Notes under the pieces: generated by a model
Told to the model about the DNA's origin: nothing
Databases searched by the model: none
The model's input: only the letters and a program-made list of their open reading frames with translations
Part shown: positions 28,536-37,345 of the stretch, piece after piece
Position numbering within the stretch: the first letter of the stretch is position 1
Layout of the letters: each line of letters starts with the position of its first letter
Translations under genes and position numbers: made by a program
DNA from: Vibrio alfacsensis
Lineage (GTDB): Bacteria; Pseudomonadota; Gammaproteobacteria; Enterobacterales; Vibrionaceae
Direction: 5' to 3'
Assembly (NCBI RefSeq): GCF_003544875.1
Contig: NZ_CP032093.1
Coordinates: 2,914,001 to 2,978,000, forward strand
Length of the DNA stretch: 64,000 nucleotides

Positions 28536-29489
28536 CTAAGCATTGAGTTTCTTCATACAATGTTCGCATACTATTATTTCTCTCTCTTCCGGTTTCACTC
28601 GAAAGCGTTGCCAGAAATGAGGCTCCGCTTTGGTCACAAAAATACCGCCCAGTAATGGCAGCAACAGGGCACCAGATACCAACGACAGGCTGTTGCCTGT
28701 AATCCATGTAGAGAGACTCAGCGCAATTAATGGGAAAAAGAGAAAGCAGATCGATGCTGTAAACGGCGTCGAAACTTGCCCCAACTTAAAGTAGGCCACA
28801 ATGCCGCCTACGCTAGCAAACATGCCCAAGTAAATCACTGCTGCAATGGAGTCTATTGAGAACTGAGAGATGTTTGGTTGCTCTACAATCAATGAGGTAA
28901 TAAACAGCAGCGCTGAGGCGACAAAGCTTGGAAATGCGTTGTATGTAAGCACCGGAATGCCTTTACAGAACTTCTCAACAAATACATACATCACCGCATG
29001 CATAATGACTGCGCCACCTAAAGCGAGAAAACCGAATAAATAATCCTCTCCGCCTAAACTCATTTCTTTCACTAAAATCAGAATTAAACTGAGCACTGCA
29101 ACCAAAAGTCCAGCAATCTGAGATTTACGTAACCGAAGTCCAAGAAACAAGCTCGACGTCACCATGACAGCAATAGGCATATTGGCAAAGATGATCGAAG
29201 CAAGGCCCGATGAAATGTATTGCTCTCCAAAAATCATCAAGGTAAACGGTATCGCGAAATAGAAGACCGCGACAACGAACATCCAAAACATTTTTCCTTT
29301 AGGGAAAAAGAGCGGCTGTTTAAGATGATTAGCAAGCATGATTAATAATGGGGCAGCGATCAGAAAGCGCAGTCCGGTCGCAAAGATGGGCGGAATAGTT
29401 TGCACAGCTACCTCCATCGCAAACCAAGTAGTACCCCAAATCAAGCACACAGATACAAACAATATGATTGGTAGGTGTTTATACGTCAT
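28536..29489 (-). CDS. EamA-family (DMT) membrane transporter
   Basis: A 317-residue protein with about ten hydrophobic helices in two EamA repeats. The N-terminus FVSVCLIWGTTWFAMEVAVQTIPPIFATGLRFLIAAP is the standard start of these drug/metabolite transporters. ATG 29489 is preferred over an in-frame codon at 29519 because it begins the first helix directly. The C-terminus CEHCMKKLNA has two cysteines. The substrate is unknown; amino acids or metabolites are exported by relatives. Confidence 0.88.
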   Translation of the reverse strand: MTYKHLPIILFVSVCLIWGTTWFAMEVAVQTIPPIFATGLRFLIAAPLLIMLANHLKQPLFFPKGKMFWMFVVAVFYFAIPFTLMIFGEQYISSGLASIIFANMPIAVMVTSSLFLGLRLRKSQIAGLLVAVLSLILILVKEMSLGGEDYLFGFLALGGAVIMHAVMYVFVEKFCKGIPVLTYNAFPSFVASALLFITSLIVEQPNISQFSIDSIAAVIYLGMFASVGGIVAYFKLGQVSTPFTASICFLFFPLIALSLSTWITGNSLSLVSGALLLPLLGGIFVTKAEPHFWQRFRVKPEEREIIVCEHCMKKLNA

Positions 29490-29687
29490 GATGGCCTCCC
29501 GCCTGTCGAGTGTTAACAAGGTTTAGCAGGCGCGCGGCAAGGTGCTCAGTACGAGCAATTAGTTTGGTTTTCATTTTTCATTCCCATCACAGGATGGTGC
29601 AAATAGATCGCTATTTACACGCGTAACAAATTCGCACGACATTACGTGCAGTAACATTGTTGGCAGCGAGATGCTGCGAGATAGGAA

Positions 29688-30062
29688 TTAAGCTATCGGA
29701 GGACGATAGTGAGAGTGCATGTCTGCACTGTTGTAGAGCACGGTTTTGCTTACCGCCAGTTCATCTCTGTACGGAGCTTCATAAGATCGCAGCTGAGTTT
29801 CTACTACTGCGGTACCCGATGCGTGACCATGAGAACAACACTGCTTTTCAAAGCATGTTCCGCCCGGTTCGCAACAACCCGGCTCATCCTGTGTTGCATC
29901 GCCAAAGGTCAAATCGCAATAGCTGATATGCAAAGGCTCAGCCGTCGTGATGTGGTTCACCATTGATGGTATTTCTGCGCGAGCAATACCGCTTGAAAGC
30001 ACAAATGCAATCAAGACACTCAGCAGAAAATAAATTGTCGATGTGCTTTTCGCTCGCATCAC
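29688..30062 (-). CDS. Small Cys-rich secreted protein of unknown function
   Basis: A 124-residue protein with a good signal peptide (hydrophobic residues 10-23, cleavage likely after ARA at 29). The mature chain has six cysteines at 49, 63, 64, 70, 75 and 76 with His at 78 and 80: a CC..C....CC.H.H pattern that would suit metal binding or disulfide bonding. I do not recognise a family. It is flanked by gaps of about 165-200 bases on both sides, so it is probably transcribed alone. Confidence 0.65.
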   Translation of the reverse strand: MMRAKSTSTIYFLLSVLIAFVLSSGIARAEIPSMVNHITTAEPLHISYCDLTFGDATQDEPGCCEPGGTCFEKQCCSHGHASGTAVVETQLRSYEAPYRDELAVSKTVLYNSADMHSHYRPPIA

Positions 30063-30197
30063 AATATCTCATCAAACGGGTAAAAAAGTTTAGTGTGAAG
30101 ATACTCATCAATCATGCAAGAAACAAGATGGCTTGAGATGACTTTACACTTTTTTACTCCCAAGCCATTTAATTGTGATTTCACGTCACATAAAAAC

Positions 30198-30222
30198 GAA
30201 GCCTCACACAGGGTGAGGCTTA
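30198..30222 (-). terminator. Hairpin after psiE
   Basis: AAGCCTCAC and GTGAGGCTT form a 9-bp stem just beyond the psiE stop, followed on the - strand by a CGTTTTTATG stretch. Confidence 0.75.
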
Positions 30223-30225
30223 ACA

Positions 30226-30651
30226 TTATTCATCTTTTTCAGAGGTTTGATTATCGATATACGGCCAATAATGATGACCGACTCGGATAACCAAGGTTGC
30301 AGCAGCCAGAATAAACGCCGCTAACGAGAGCCACACTATCATCACAGAGTCGAGCTCTTTCATACCAAGCGTAATGTAGCGAGCAATGGCCATCATGGCG
30401 ATGTAGATAGGGTATCGAACCGGTATCTTACCGTTCATCACAAACTGTCCGACCATAGCGAGCACTTCCAAGTAAATGAACATCAATAGGATGTCATCGA
30501 GTGCAACACGCTTTTGCACATAAATGTGGATAAACTCTTCCACCATCGCCCACACCGTGGCCAGCGTAATGGCAACCAAAAGTACGGCTTCAAGCAGATG
30601 AAATATTTTCAGAAATGGACGACTGAATGATTTAGGTAAATGGGACGGCAT
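30226..30651 (-). CDS. psiE: PsiE-family phosphate-starvation-inducible membrane protein
   Basis: A 141-residue protein with four hydrophobic helices. The blocks LLAITLATVWAMVEEF, FIYLEVLAMVGQFV and RYPIYIAMMAIARYITLGMK match the PsiE family. E. coli psiE is induced by PhoB under phosphate limitation; its biochemical role is not known. A TACAAT -10-like box lies about 40 bases upstream. I see no clear Pho box. Confidence 0.88.
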   Translation of the reverse strand: MPSHLPKSFSRPFLKIFHLLEAVLLVAITLATVWAMVEEFIHIYVQKRVALDDILLMFIYLEVLAMVGQFVMNGKIPVRYPIYIAMMAIARYITLGMKELDSVMIVWLSLAAFILAAATLVIRVGHHYWPYIDNQTSEKDE

Positions 30652-30739
30652 TGCAAACTATCCAAACAAATCAGGGAGTAAACTTCGATTGTAGCACGTG
30701 AAGTTAAATTCGATGAATACAGACGCGGAAGCTAAGATC

Positions 30740-30769
30740 AAAAACGCTCCGAATGATGCGGAGCGTTTC
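30740..30769 (-). terminator. Terminator of the peptide ABC operon
   Basis: AAACGCTCCGC and CGGAGCGTTTTT form an 11-bp-type stem with a T-run on the - strand, about 33 bases after the stop of the last ATPase gene. Confidence 0.85.
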
Positions 30770-30801
30770 TATTTAGATAAAACGTTATTTACTTGGTGGC
30801 G

Positions 30802-31641
30802 TTACGCCACTTGCTGCTTTTTTTCTGCCACGCGTTTTTTCTTACGATACTTAGGGTGCGTGATCGGAATCGCAGACAGAAGCTTCTTGGTGTAATCGTT
30901 TTGAGGGTTCGCGTAAATTTCTCTCGCATTACCCGCCTCTACCACTTTGCCAAAATACATCACTGCCACTTTATCAGACACATGCTTCACCACTGATAAG
31001 TCATGGGAGATAAAGATAATTGCTAGATTCATCTCTTGCTGCAGTTGCAATAACAAGTTTAGGATTTGCGCCTGAACTGATACGTCCAACGCTGACACCG
31101 ACTCATCACAAATCAGCAGTTTAGGCTTAAGGGCAATCGCTCGAGCAATACCAATACGCTGGCGTTGACCACCCGAAAATTCATGTGGATAACGGTTAAC
31201 GGCCGTCTCTGGCAAACCGACTTTAACCAGCAGTTCTTTGACCCACTGTTTACGCTCTGCCGGTGTACCAATCTTGTGAATAACAAATGGTTCTTCGAGA
31301 ATCATGCCGATTGTATGGCGCTGATTGAGCGACTCCATTGGATCTTGAAAGACAATCTGCATATCTTTACGCAGTGGACGCATGCCCTTGACGGATAACT
31401 TGGTGATGTCTTTTCCCTCAAAGAAAATCTGCCCCTCTGTCGGCTCATACAACTTTAAAATTGTGCGACCTAAGGTACTTTTCCCACAACCAGACTCACC
31501 CACGAGACCAAGCGTTTCTCCCTCACTGACCGACAGCGACACGCCATCTACCGCTTTGATCGTATAACCTTTCTTAAACAGCCCTTTCCCGGATACAAAG
31601 TGCTGCTTAAGATTTTCAATTCTTAATACTTCTTTGGCCAT
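30802..31641 (-). CDS. Peptide ABC transporter ATP-binding protein (OppF-type)
   Basis: A 279-residue ABC ATPase. Walker A is GESGCGKST, the signature is EFSGGQRQRIGIARA and Walker B is LLICDESVSALD; the C-terminal oligopeptide-transporter extension follows. ATG 31641 has GAGGATG just upstream and is chosen over 31674. It pairs with the OppD-type ATPase encoded four bases before its operon position. It powers import by the two permeases of this operon. Confidence 0.92.
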   Translation of the reverse strand: MAKEVLRIENLKQHFVSGKGLFKKGYTIKAVDGVSLSVSEGETLGLVGESGCGKSTLGRTILKLYEPTEGQIFFEGKDITKLSVKGMRPLRKDMQIVFQDPMESLNQRHTIGMILEEPFVIHKIGTPAERKQWVKELLVKVGLPETAVNRYPHEFSGGQRQRIGIARAIALKPKLLICDESVSALDVSVQAQILNLLLQLQQEMNLAIIFISHDLSVVKHVSDKVAVMYFGKVVEAGNAREIYANPQNDYTKKLLSAIPITHPKYRKKKRVAEKKQQVA

Positions 31642-31677
31642 AACATCCTCTTTTATGACTTGTTCACTTTGCACCAG

Positions 31678-32535
31678 TTAGCTAGCAAACATACTGGCAT
31701 CGATCGGTTTAATGTCGATCATCTGCTTGGGTTCATTGTCTAAACTTGGCATCAAGCCCATCAAACGCTCGGTGTACGGGTGCTGTGGATTATCGAATAG
31801 CTCGAAAATCTCGGCCTTTTCAACAATGCGTCCACCGTACATCACGGCCACATCATCACACACTTCTGCGACGACACCGAGATCATGAGTAATGAAGATC
31901 ATCGCCATGCCCGTCTCTTCTTGAAGTTCATTCATTAACTCAAGAATAGACGCCTGAACCGTTACATCCAGTGCTGTCGTAGGTTCATCACAAATCAGAA
32001 TGTCGGGTTTACATGCCAATGCCATCGCAATCATCACACGCTGACGCATACCACCAGATAAGTTGTGCGGGTACTCATTCAAGCGTTTCTCTGGCATTGG
32101 AATTTTCACTTTCGCCAGCATTTCAATGGCGTAAGCTTCACGATCTTTTTTACCCAATTCCGGGCGATGCAGCTCTAACACTTCACAGAGCTGACGACCA
32201 ATAGAGTGTACAGGGTTCAGTGCCGTCATCGGGTCTTGGAAGATAATAGAGATACGCTCACCACGCATGGCATACATTTCTGCCGCTGGGAGCGTAACGA
32301 GATTAGTACCTCGATAATTAACTTCACCGTTGACGATATTGCCATACGGCTTAGGCAGCAGACCCATGATCGACATGGATGTCACGCTCTTACCACTGCC
32401 TGATTCACCAACTAGGCCAAGCGTACGACCAGCGCGAACGTCAAAGTTCACACCGTGCAACACTTTTACCGGTCCATCGTCAGTGATGAACTCCACTTCT
32501 AAATCTTTAACGCTTAGGATTACATCGTTTTCCAT
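31678..32535 (-). CDS. Peptide ABC transporter ATP-binding protein (OppD-type)
   Basis: A 285-residue ABC ATPase with Walker [10 protein letters not shown], signature [15 protein letters not shown] and Walker [12 protein letters not shown]. It is the OppD-like partner of the next gene. In E. coli yejF the two ATPase domains are fused in one protein; here they are separate genes. Confidence 0.92.
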   Translation of the reverse strand: MENDVILSVKDLEVEFITDDGPVKVLHGVNFDVRAGRTLGLVGESGSGKSVTSMSIMGLLPKPYGNIVNGEVNYRGTNLVTLPAAEMYAMRGERISIIFQDPMTALNPVHSIGRQLCEVLELHRPELGKKDREAYAIEMLAKVKIPMPEKRLNEYPHNLSGGMRQRVMIAMALACKPDILICDEPTTALDVTVQASILELMNELQEETGMAMIFITHDLGVVAEVCDDVAVMYGGRIVEKAEIFELFDNPQHPYTERLMGLMPSLDNEPKQMIDIKPIDASMFAS

Positions 32536-32544
32536 AACACATCC

Positions 32545-34374
32545 TTACAGCTTGTATCTGTCATCAACAGCAATAACTGGGTCAAACGTTTTGCCTGATT
32601 TCATCGCTTTTTGAGTTGCTTTTTTCATGTCTTCGTCAAGCCAGAACACGCCTAGACCTGGCGAGAAAGAGCTTGGGAATAAAGACGCTGAACGCTTTGT
32701 CATTGGACTCTCAGGATATTGCATCCAGCGCCAATGCCCTTCTCGAGTATATGGCACCATATAACCCGGAACGATGACAGAAGCGTCGATAACCTTAGAT
32801 TGGATTTGGCGCGAAAGTGCCCGTTTTTTATCAAGGTCGAATTCCCCTTTAAACGCCATAATCAACTCGTCAAGCTCAGGTGAGCTGTAATTCGTGTGAT
32901 TATTTGGCTGCGGTTTATTCGCATTAAATGAGTGGAAATACTCCCAGTAAGCAGGAACTTCTGCCGTACCCATGGTCAAAAATGCCACTTCATGCTTTTT
33001 ATTCAAGATGTATTTAAAGGCAGAAGACCCATCCACGAGGTTCAGTGTGTACTCTAAGCCCGCTAACTTGGCTTGCTCTTTTAAGTAAGACATTCGAGGG
33101 GTATGCGTCGGGAAACTGTAAGTAATAGCAAAGCTCAAACGCTGACCTTTGTCATTAATACGAATGCCGTCTTCGCCGACCTTACCAAAACCAGCTTTAA
33201 CGAAATACTCCACGGCTTTTTCAGGTTCAAACGTAGGTGCTTCAACATCGGTCAAATCATATTCCCCACGACCAACGCCAAGCGGGTTTGGTTTGCGAAC
33301 GTAATCACCTCGAGTGAGTTTCTCGATCATACCGTCAAAGTCACTGGCCAACGTAATGCCTTTACGAACATTGATATCGCCCAACATTGGCTTAGCGGTA
33401 TTGAGCCAAAGCCCCCCCGCACCCTCTGGATATTGGTTATAGCCCCAGAATTTATTGATATAGCCTTTTTGATACGGCGCAGACTGACTCTTGTCGTGCC
33501 ACAATGTCGGCATGATCAATCCAAACGAGTCCAGCTTACCTTTCTCAAAGTGCTTCATCGCAATATCTGCATCACGAATGACAGTAAAGCGAACTTTCTC
33601 TACGTTATAACGATTTTTGTAGTAGGAATTTGAGTAGCCCCACCAATCTTCACCTACGTGTTTAAACGTAACGCTCTTACCTTTTTTCACTTTATCTAGG
33701 TAATAAGCAAACGTGGTCGGTTCACTCTTAAAGTTATACTTGCGAACAAAATTGTCGTCGATACCATCGCCATTCTCATCTTTCGATGGGTTGGCATAGA
33801 AATGAGCAGGACGAGGGGTAAGAGATCCAAGGGTATACAAAAGATCTTCTTGGTTTTTTTCTGTCGCAGAAATAAAGGCCAGTGTATGGTCGTCATATTT
33901 TACGACATCCCCAATCACCTTGGTGTAGTAGTCATTGTACCAAGGTGCCACGATATCTTTAGAACGATAGAACTTAAGCATGAACACAAAGTCGTCTGCG
34001 GTCACAGGCTTGCCGTCAGACCATTGAGCTTTAGGGTTCAATTTGAAATAAACGGTTTTATTATCTGAACCAAACGCCCATTCGTTGGCAAGATCCGGAA
34101 TCCACTCCAATGTATCTGGGTGTAAACTGACAAGGTTTGGCACATCATCAGCAAACCATCCACGAAACCCTGAGTTTGCATCTGGCCCAACGCTGCGTAG
34201 TGTTTGTGGAAAGCTATTTACATAGGTTCGGTAAGTGCCACCAAACTTCGCATCTTCTGAGGCAAATAGGGGCTCATCCCAATTCGTTTGCCAATTTAAG
34301 TCTTTCGGTAGCGTTGCTGACATCACGCCAAAACTCAAAGCACTGAGCATCGGTGCTAAAAATAATTTGTTCAT
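32545..34374 (-). CDS. Extracellular solute-binding protein, family 5 (YejA-like)
   Basis: A 609-residue periplasmic binding protein with signal peptide (MNKLFLAPMLSALSFGVMSA). The mature start with FGGTYRTYVNSFPQTLRSVGP, and AQWSDGKPVTADDFVFMLKFY, are typical of YejA, the binding protein of a peptide/microcin C importer. The length is close to E. coli YejA. It is encoded between the permeases and the ATPases, 92 bases after the second permease gene. Oligopeptides are the likely substrates; specificity is unknown. Confidence 0.9.
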   Translation of the reverse strand: MNKLFLAPMLSALSFGVMSATLPKDLNWQTNWDEPLFASEDAKFGGTYRTYVNSFPQTLRSVGPDANSGFRGWFADDVPNLVSLHPDTLEWIPDLANEWAFGSDNKTVYFKLNPKAQWSDGKPVTADDFVFMLKFYRSKDIVAPWYNDYYTKVIGDVVKYDDHTLAFISATEKNQEDLLYTLGSLTPRPAHFYANPSKDENGDGIDDNFVRKYNFKSEPTTFAYYLDKVKKGKSVTFKHVGEDWWGYSNSYYKNRYNVEKVRFTVIRDADIAMKHFEKGKLDSFGLIMPTLWHDKSQSAPYQKGYINKFWGYNQYPEGAGGLWLNTAKPMLGDINVRKGITLASDFDGMIEKLTRGDYVRKPNPLGVGRGEYDLTDVEAPTFEPEKAVEYFVKAGFGKVGEDGIRINDKGQRLSFAITYSFPTHTPRMSYLKEQAKLAGLEYTLNLVDGSSAFKYILNKKHEVAFLTMGTAEVPAYWEYFHSFNANKPQPNNHTNYSSPELDELIMAFKGEFDLDKKRALSRQIQSKVIDASVIVPGYMVPYTREGHWRWMQYPESPMTKRSASLFPSSFSPGLGVFWLDEDMKKATQKAMKSGKTFDPVIAVDDRYKL

Positions 34375-34466
34375 AAAACTTCCCTTTTTTATGTTCTTCT
34401 CACTGTACTAGTCAAACCATTGCCGTTAAGCCTTTACGGTAAAGCATCATTGCTCAACCAACGGTA

Positions 34467-35510
34467 TCAAACATAGCGTGTGAATTTTTTCGGGTCGAAT
34501 GCCGCTCGGATAGCTTCGCCAATGAAAGTCACCATGACCAAAACCAAGACAATCGAGCTAACAACTGATGCAACAATCCATGGAGAATCCAAATTCGACT
34601 TACCCTGTTGCAACAACTCACCCCAACTTGGTGTTGGCGGCATCAAGCCAAGGCCAAGGTAGTCTAGAGCCGTAAGCGCGGTGATGTTTGCCGCAATAGT
34701 AAATGGCGCCAACGTCACGATCATAACCATGGTATTAGGTAAAATGTGATTAAACAAAATACGTCCGGTCGATGCTCCTAACGCACGAGCAGCCATAACG
34801 TATTCACGAGCAGACTCTTTATAGGTCATGGTTCGCATATACCAAGTCATCCCCATCCACCCAAACAATACGTTAATCGCGACAAACAAAGTAAAGGTGG
34901 GATGTACGATAGAGACTAAGATCATGATGACGTACAAAAATGGCACCATAGACCAAATTTCAATCAAGCGTTGAACAAACAGATCGAACTTGCCGCCCCA
35001 AAAGCCCATCGCACAACCTACTGCAGTACCGATTGCATACGACACGGCCATCGTTATCAATGCAAAACCCATTGCCGTTCGGAAACCGTAAACAAGACGA
35101 GCCAAAATATCTCGACCGATCACATCCGTTCCCAAATAGTGCTTATTCTCAGCATTTGGTGCGGTTGGCGGAAAGTCACCACTGAAGTCTTGTTCATAAG
35201 GGTTCCAAGGAACGATTGGCAGAATAACGAAGTTATCCCCCCCTTCCGCTTCGAACACTTTTTGCAATTCTCGATAACTTGCTTCACTTGAAGACGCTTG
35301 GCCAAATTCGCTGCCTAAACGGACGTCACTCACAACCGGAAAGTAATAGCTGCCGTCGTATTTGACGACCAATGCTTTGCTATTGATCAGCAGTTCTGCA
35401 AAAAGAGATAAAACTAACATGGTGGTCAAAATCAAAAATGACCAATAACCGCGTTTGATTTCTTTAAAGTGACGGATCTTCTTTTGAGTTAACGGGCTAA
35501 CTTTAATCAT
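34467..35510 (-). CDS. Peptide ABC transporter permease (YejE-like)
   Basis: A 347-residue inner-membrane permease. It has a long periplasmic loop after the first helix, the HYLGTDVIGRDILARLVYG block and the coupling motif EYVMAARALGASTGRILFNHILPN. The start is ATG 35510, with GGAG six bases before it, one base past the upstream permease stop. It partners YejB in the membrane channel. Confidence 0.93.
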   Translation of the reverse strand: MIKVSPLTQKKIRHFKEIKRGYWSFLILTTMLVLSLFAELLINSKALVVKYDGSYYFPVVSDVRLGSEFGQASSSEASYRELQKVFEAEGGDNFVILPIVPWNPYEQDFSGDFPPTAPNAENKHYLGTDVIGRDILARLVYGFRTAMGFALITMAVSYAIGTAVGCAMGFWGGKFDLFVQRLIEIWSMVPFLYVIMILVSIVHPTFTLFVAINVLFGWMGMTWYMRTMTYKESAREYVMAARALGASTGRILFNHILPNTMVMIVTLAPFTIAANITALTALDYLGLGLMPPTPSWGELLQQGKSNLDSPWIVASVVSSIVLVLVMVTFIGEAIRAAFDPKKFTRYV

Positions 35511-35511
35511 A

Positions 35512-36543
35512 TTACGCTCCAAACTTCACACGTGGGTCGACTAAAGCAACACAAACATCAGAGATGATATTGCCGATAAGCAGCAATACCGCATTGATCG
35601 CTACGATGCCCATGACGACTGGATAATCACGCTCCATGATAGATTCGTAACCAAGCAGGCCAATACCATCAATATTAAAGATAACTTCAATAAGAAATGC
35701 GCCCGTCATAAAGAACAATAAGGAGTTACCGAAGTGCGAAGCAATTGGGATCAAGCTATTACGAAGTGCGTGTTTGCGTACTGCTTTCTTAAATGGAAGG
35801 CCTTTCGCAATCGCTGTACGGATATAATCTGACGATAAGTTTTCCATCAGGTTATTTTTCATCGTCATCGTCAACGTTGCAAAATCACCAATTAGGTAAC
35901 AAATCAACGGCAGCACCGCGTGCCACATCACATCTTGTGCCCGCTCGAAGAATGTCTCGTAATCATCAAAGTCATCGCCAACGAAGCCCCCCATAGGGAA
36001 CCATTCCAAGTGATAACTAAACAGTGTGATCAACAATACGCCAACAACATACCCTGGTAGCGCATAGCCGACGAAGATAAAAATAGAAGAAGCAGAGTCA
36101 AATACAGAGCCATGCTTAAGCGCTTTATAGTAACCAAGTGGGATTGAGATGAAATAACTGATGAAGAAAGTCATCCCCCCATAGAAAAGAGAGACTGGCA
36201 GGCGCTCTGCAATCATATCGGAGACGGGTTCGTAGTAACGAGTAGACTCACCAAGGTCTAATTGAACGAGTCGAGTTAACCAATCCACATAAGCTTCAAC
36301 AACGGGCTTGTCTAAACCATAAAATGCATTGAGCTCTGCGATTTGTTCATCAGAAAGAGCGGTATTTCCGCCAGCAGATGTCATTGACGCAGCGCCATCT
36401 CCTTGCGCTTGCATTTGAGATAGCATGCGCTCAACTGGACCGCCAGGTACAAACCGAGTAATGGCAAAAATAAGAATGGTGATCCCGAGAAACGTTGGTA
36501 TGACCAAGGCCAATCGGCGTAAAAAGTACGACAGCATATACAA
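35512..36543 (-). CDS. Peptide ABC transporter permease (YejB-like), first gene of the operon
   Basis: A 343-residue DppB/YejB-type permease starting MYMLSYFLRRLALVIPTFLGITILIF. The coupling motif DYIRTAIAKGLPFKKAVRKHALRNSLIPI is clear. A long loop (residues 45-75) with QMQAQGDGAASMTSAGGN resembles the insertion in YejB. It opens the - strand operon and is divergent from the TonB-dependent receptor gene. Confidence 0.93.
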   Translation of the reverse strand: MYMLSYFLRRLALVIPTFLGITILIFAITRFVPGGPVERMLSQMQAQGDGAASMTSAGGNTALSDEQIAELNAFYGLDKPVVEAYVDWLTRLVQLDLGESTRYYEPVSDMIAERLPVSLFYGGMTFFISYFISIPLGYYKALKHGSVFDSASSIFIFVGYALPGYVVGVLLITLFSYHLEWFPMGGFVGDDFDDYETFFERAQDVMWHAVLPLICYLIGDFATLTMTMKNNLMENLSSDYIRTAIAKGLPFKKAVRKHALRNSLIPIASHFGNSLLFFMTGAFLIEVIFNIDGIGLLGYESIMERDYPVVMGIVAINAVLLLIGNIISDVCVALVDPRVKFGA

Positions 36544-37345
36544 CTTGCTCCTTGTCTACTGTCCATTCAAGGTGGCTTCAGTAAGGAAGTGCCAGCCTAA
36601 AAATGGGGCTTTTCTATACCGTAGTAACTAAGACTGTTGAAACACACTCCCTGAGTTTCAATAACTAGTTTTTTACACTACTGCAATAATGTCAGGCTCA
36701 TATTTATCTTGAATCTTATGCCGCTTCAAGTGTTTGGCTTCAAAACATGACAAACTTCTGCTGACCTCGAAAACTGAAATGTTTTTGTAAAAATTATAAA
36801 ACCACAAAACAATTCATACAGAATATCAACCTAAGCAGATTAACACCCTCAACCTACATAAAAACGCAATTTCATAGAATAATTAAACGAGTTTATTCGG
36901 AATTATTTGACTCAATAATACAAATGAGCCCTTTCCCGACAACGGGTCTCATATTTTGATACCAACAACGCCTCAACAGACATCGCACTATTATTTAACA
37001 ATCTGCACGCCGCAGAATTATCATCTAGTAAAGATAGGTAAATCAGTTTCATTACCCCACTTAGAAACCATAACCAAAATAAGTCGTTAATCTTTATAAG
37101 AAACACAAAATACGGTGTTTTATTAAAATTTAATCTCGCTTTATGAAGATATTACAGGAAAATGCTCCGTGATTTATGTCACCTTTAGATTTTACATCTT
37201 TTTACATTTACTTATCTCCTTTTACCACTGGTTTGACTTCCTTTTTCATCTCAGGTATACATGGGACAAGCGTTAACGAAAATTTAACGTCACAAAGGTC
37301 GGAGATTGACCGACGCAGGGAATAATAAGAAACGGAGCAACAAGG
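36544..37345. other. 802-base divergent regulatory region between the ABC operon and the TonB receptor
   Basis: A long A/T-rich interval with no credible gene; the small frames in it show no coding features. It carries a CRP-like palindrome about 175 bases before the receptor start. Promoters for both operons must lie here. Such length is unusual next to the compact operons around it and suggests several regulators, but I can identify only the CRP-like site. Confidence 0.5.
37166..37185 (+). promoter_or_regulatory. CRP-like operator upstream of the TonB-dependent receptor
   Basis: GTGA-N6-TCAC at 37169-37182 fits the core of the CRP consensus TGTGA-N6-TCACA with one mismatch in each outer base. 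It would suit carbon-status control of the TonB cluster. Confidence 0.5.

Noticed and set aside
29657..29926. Cys-rich 89-codon + strand frame
   Set aside because: It is the complement of the signal-peptide protein at 29688-30062, which has the better coding features.
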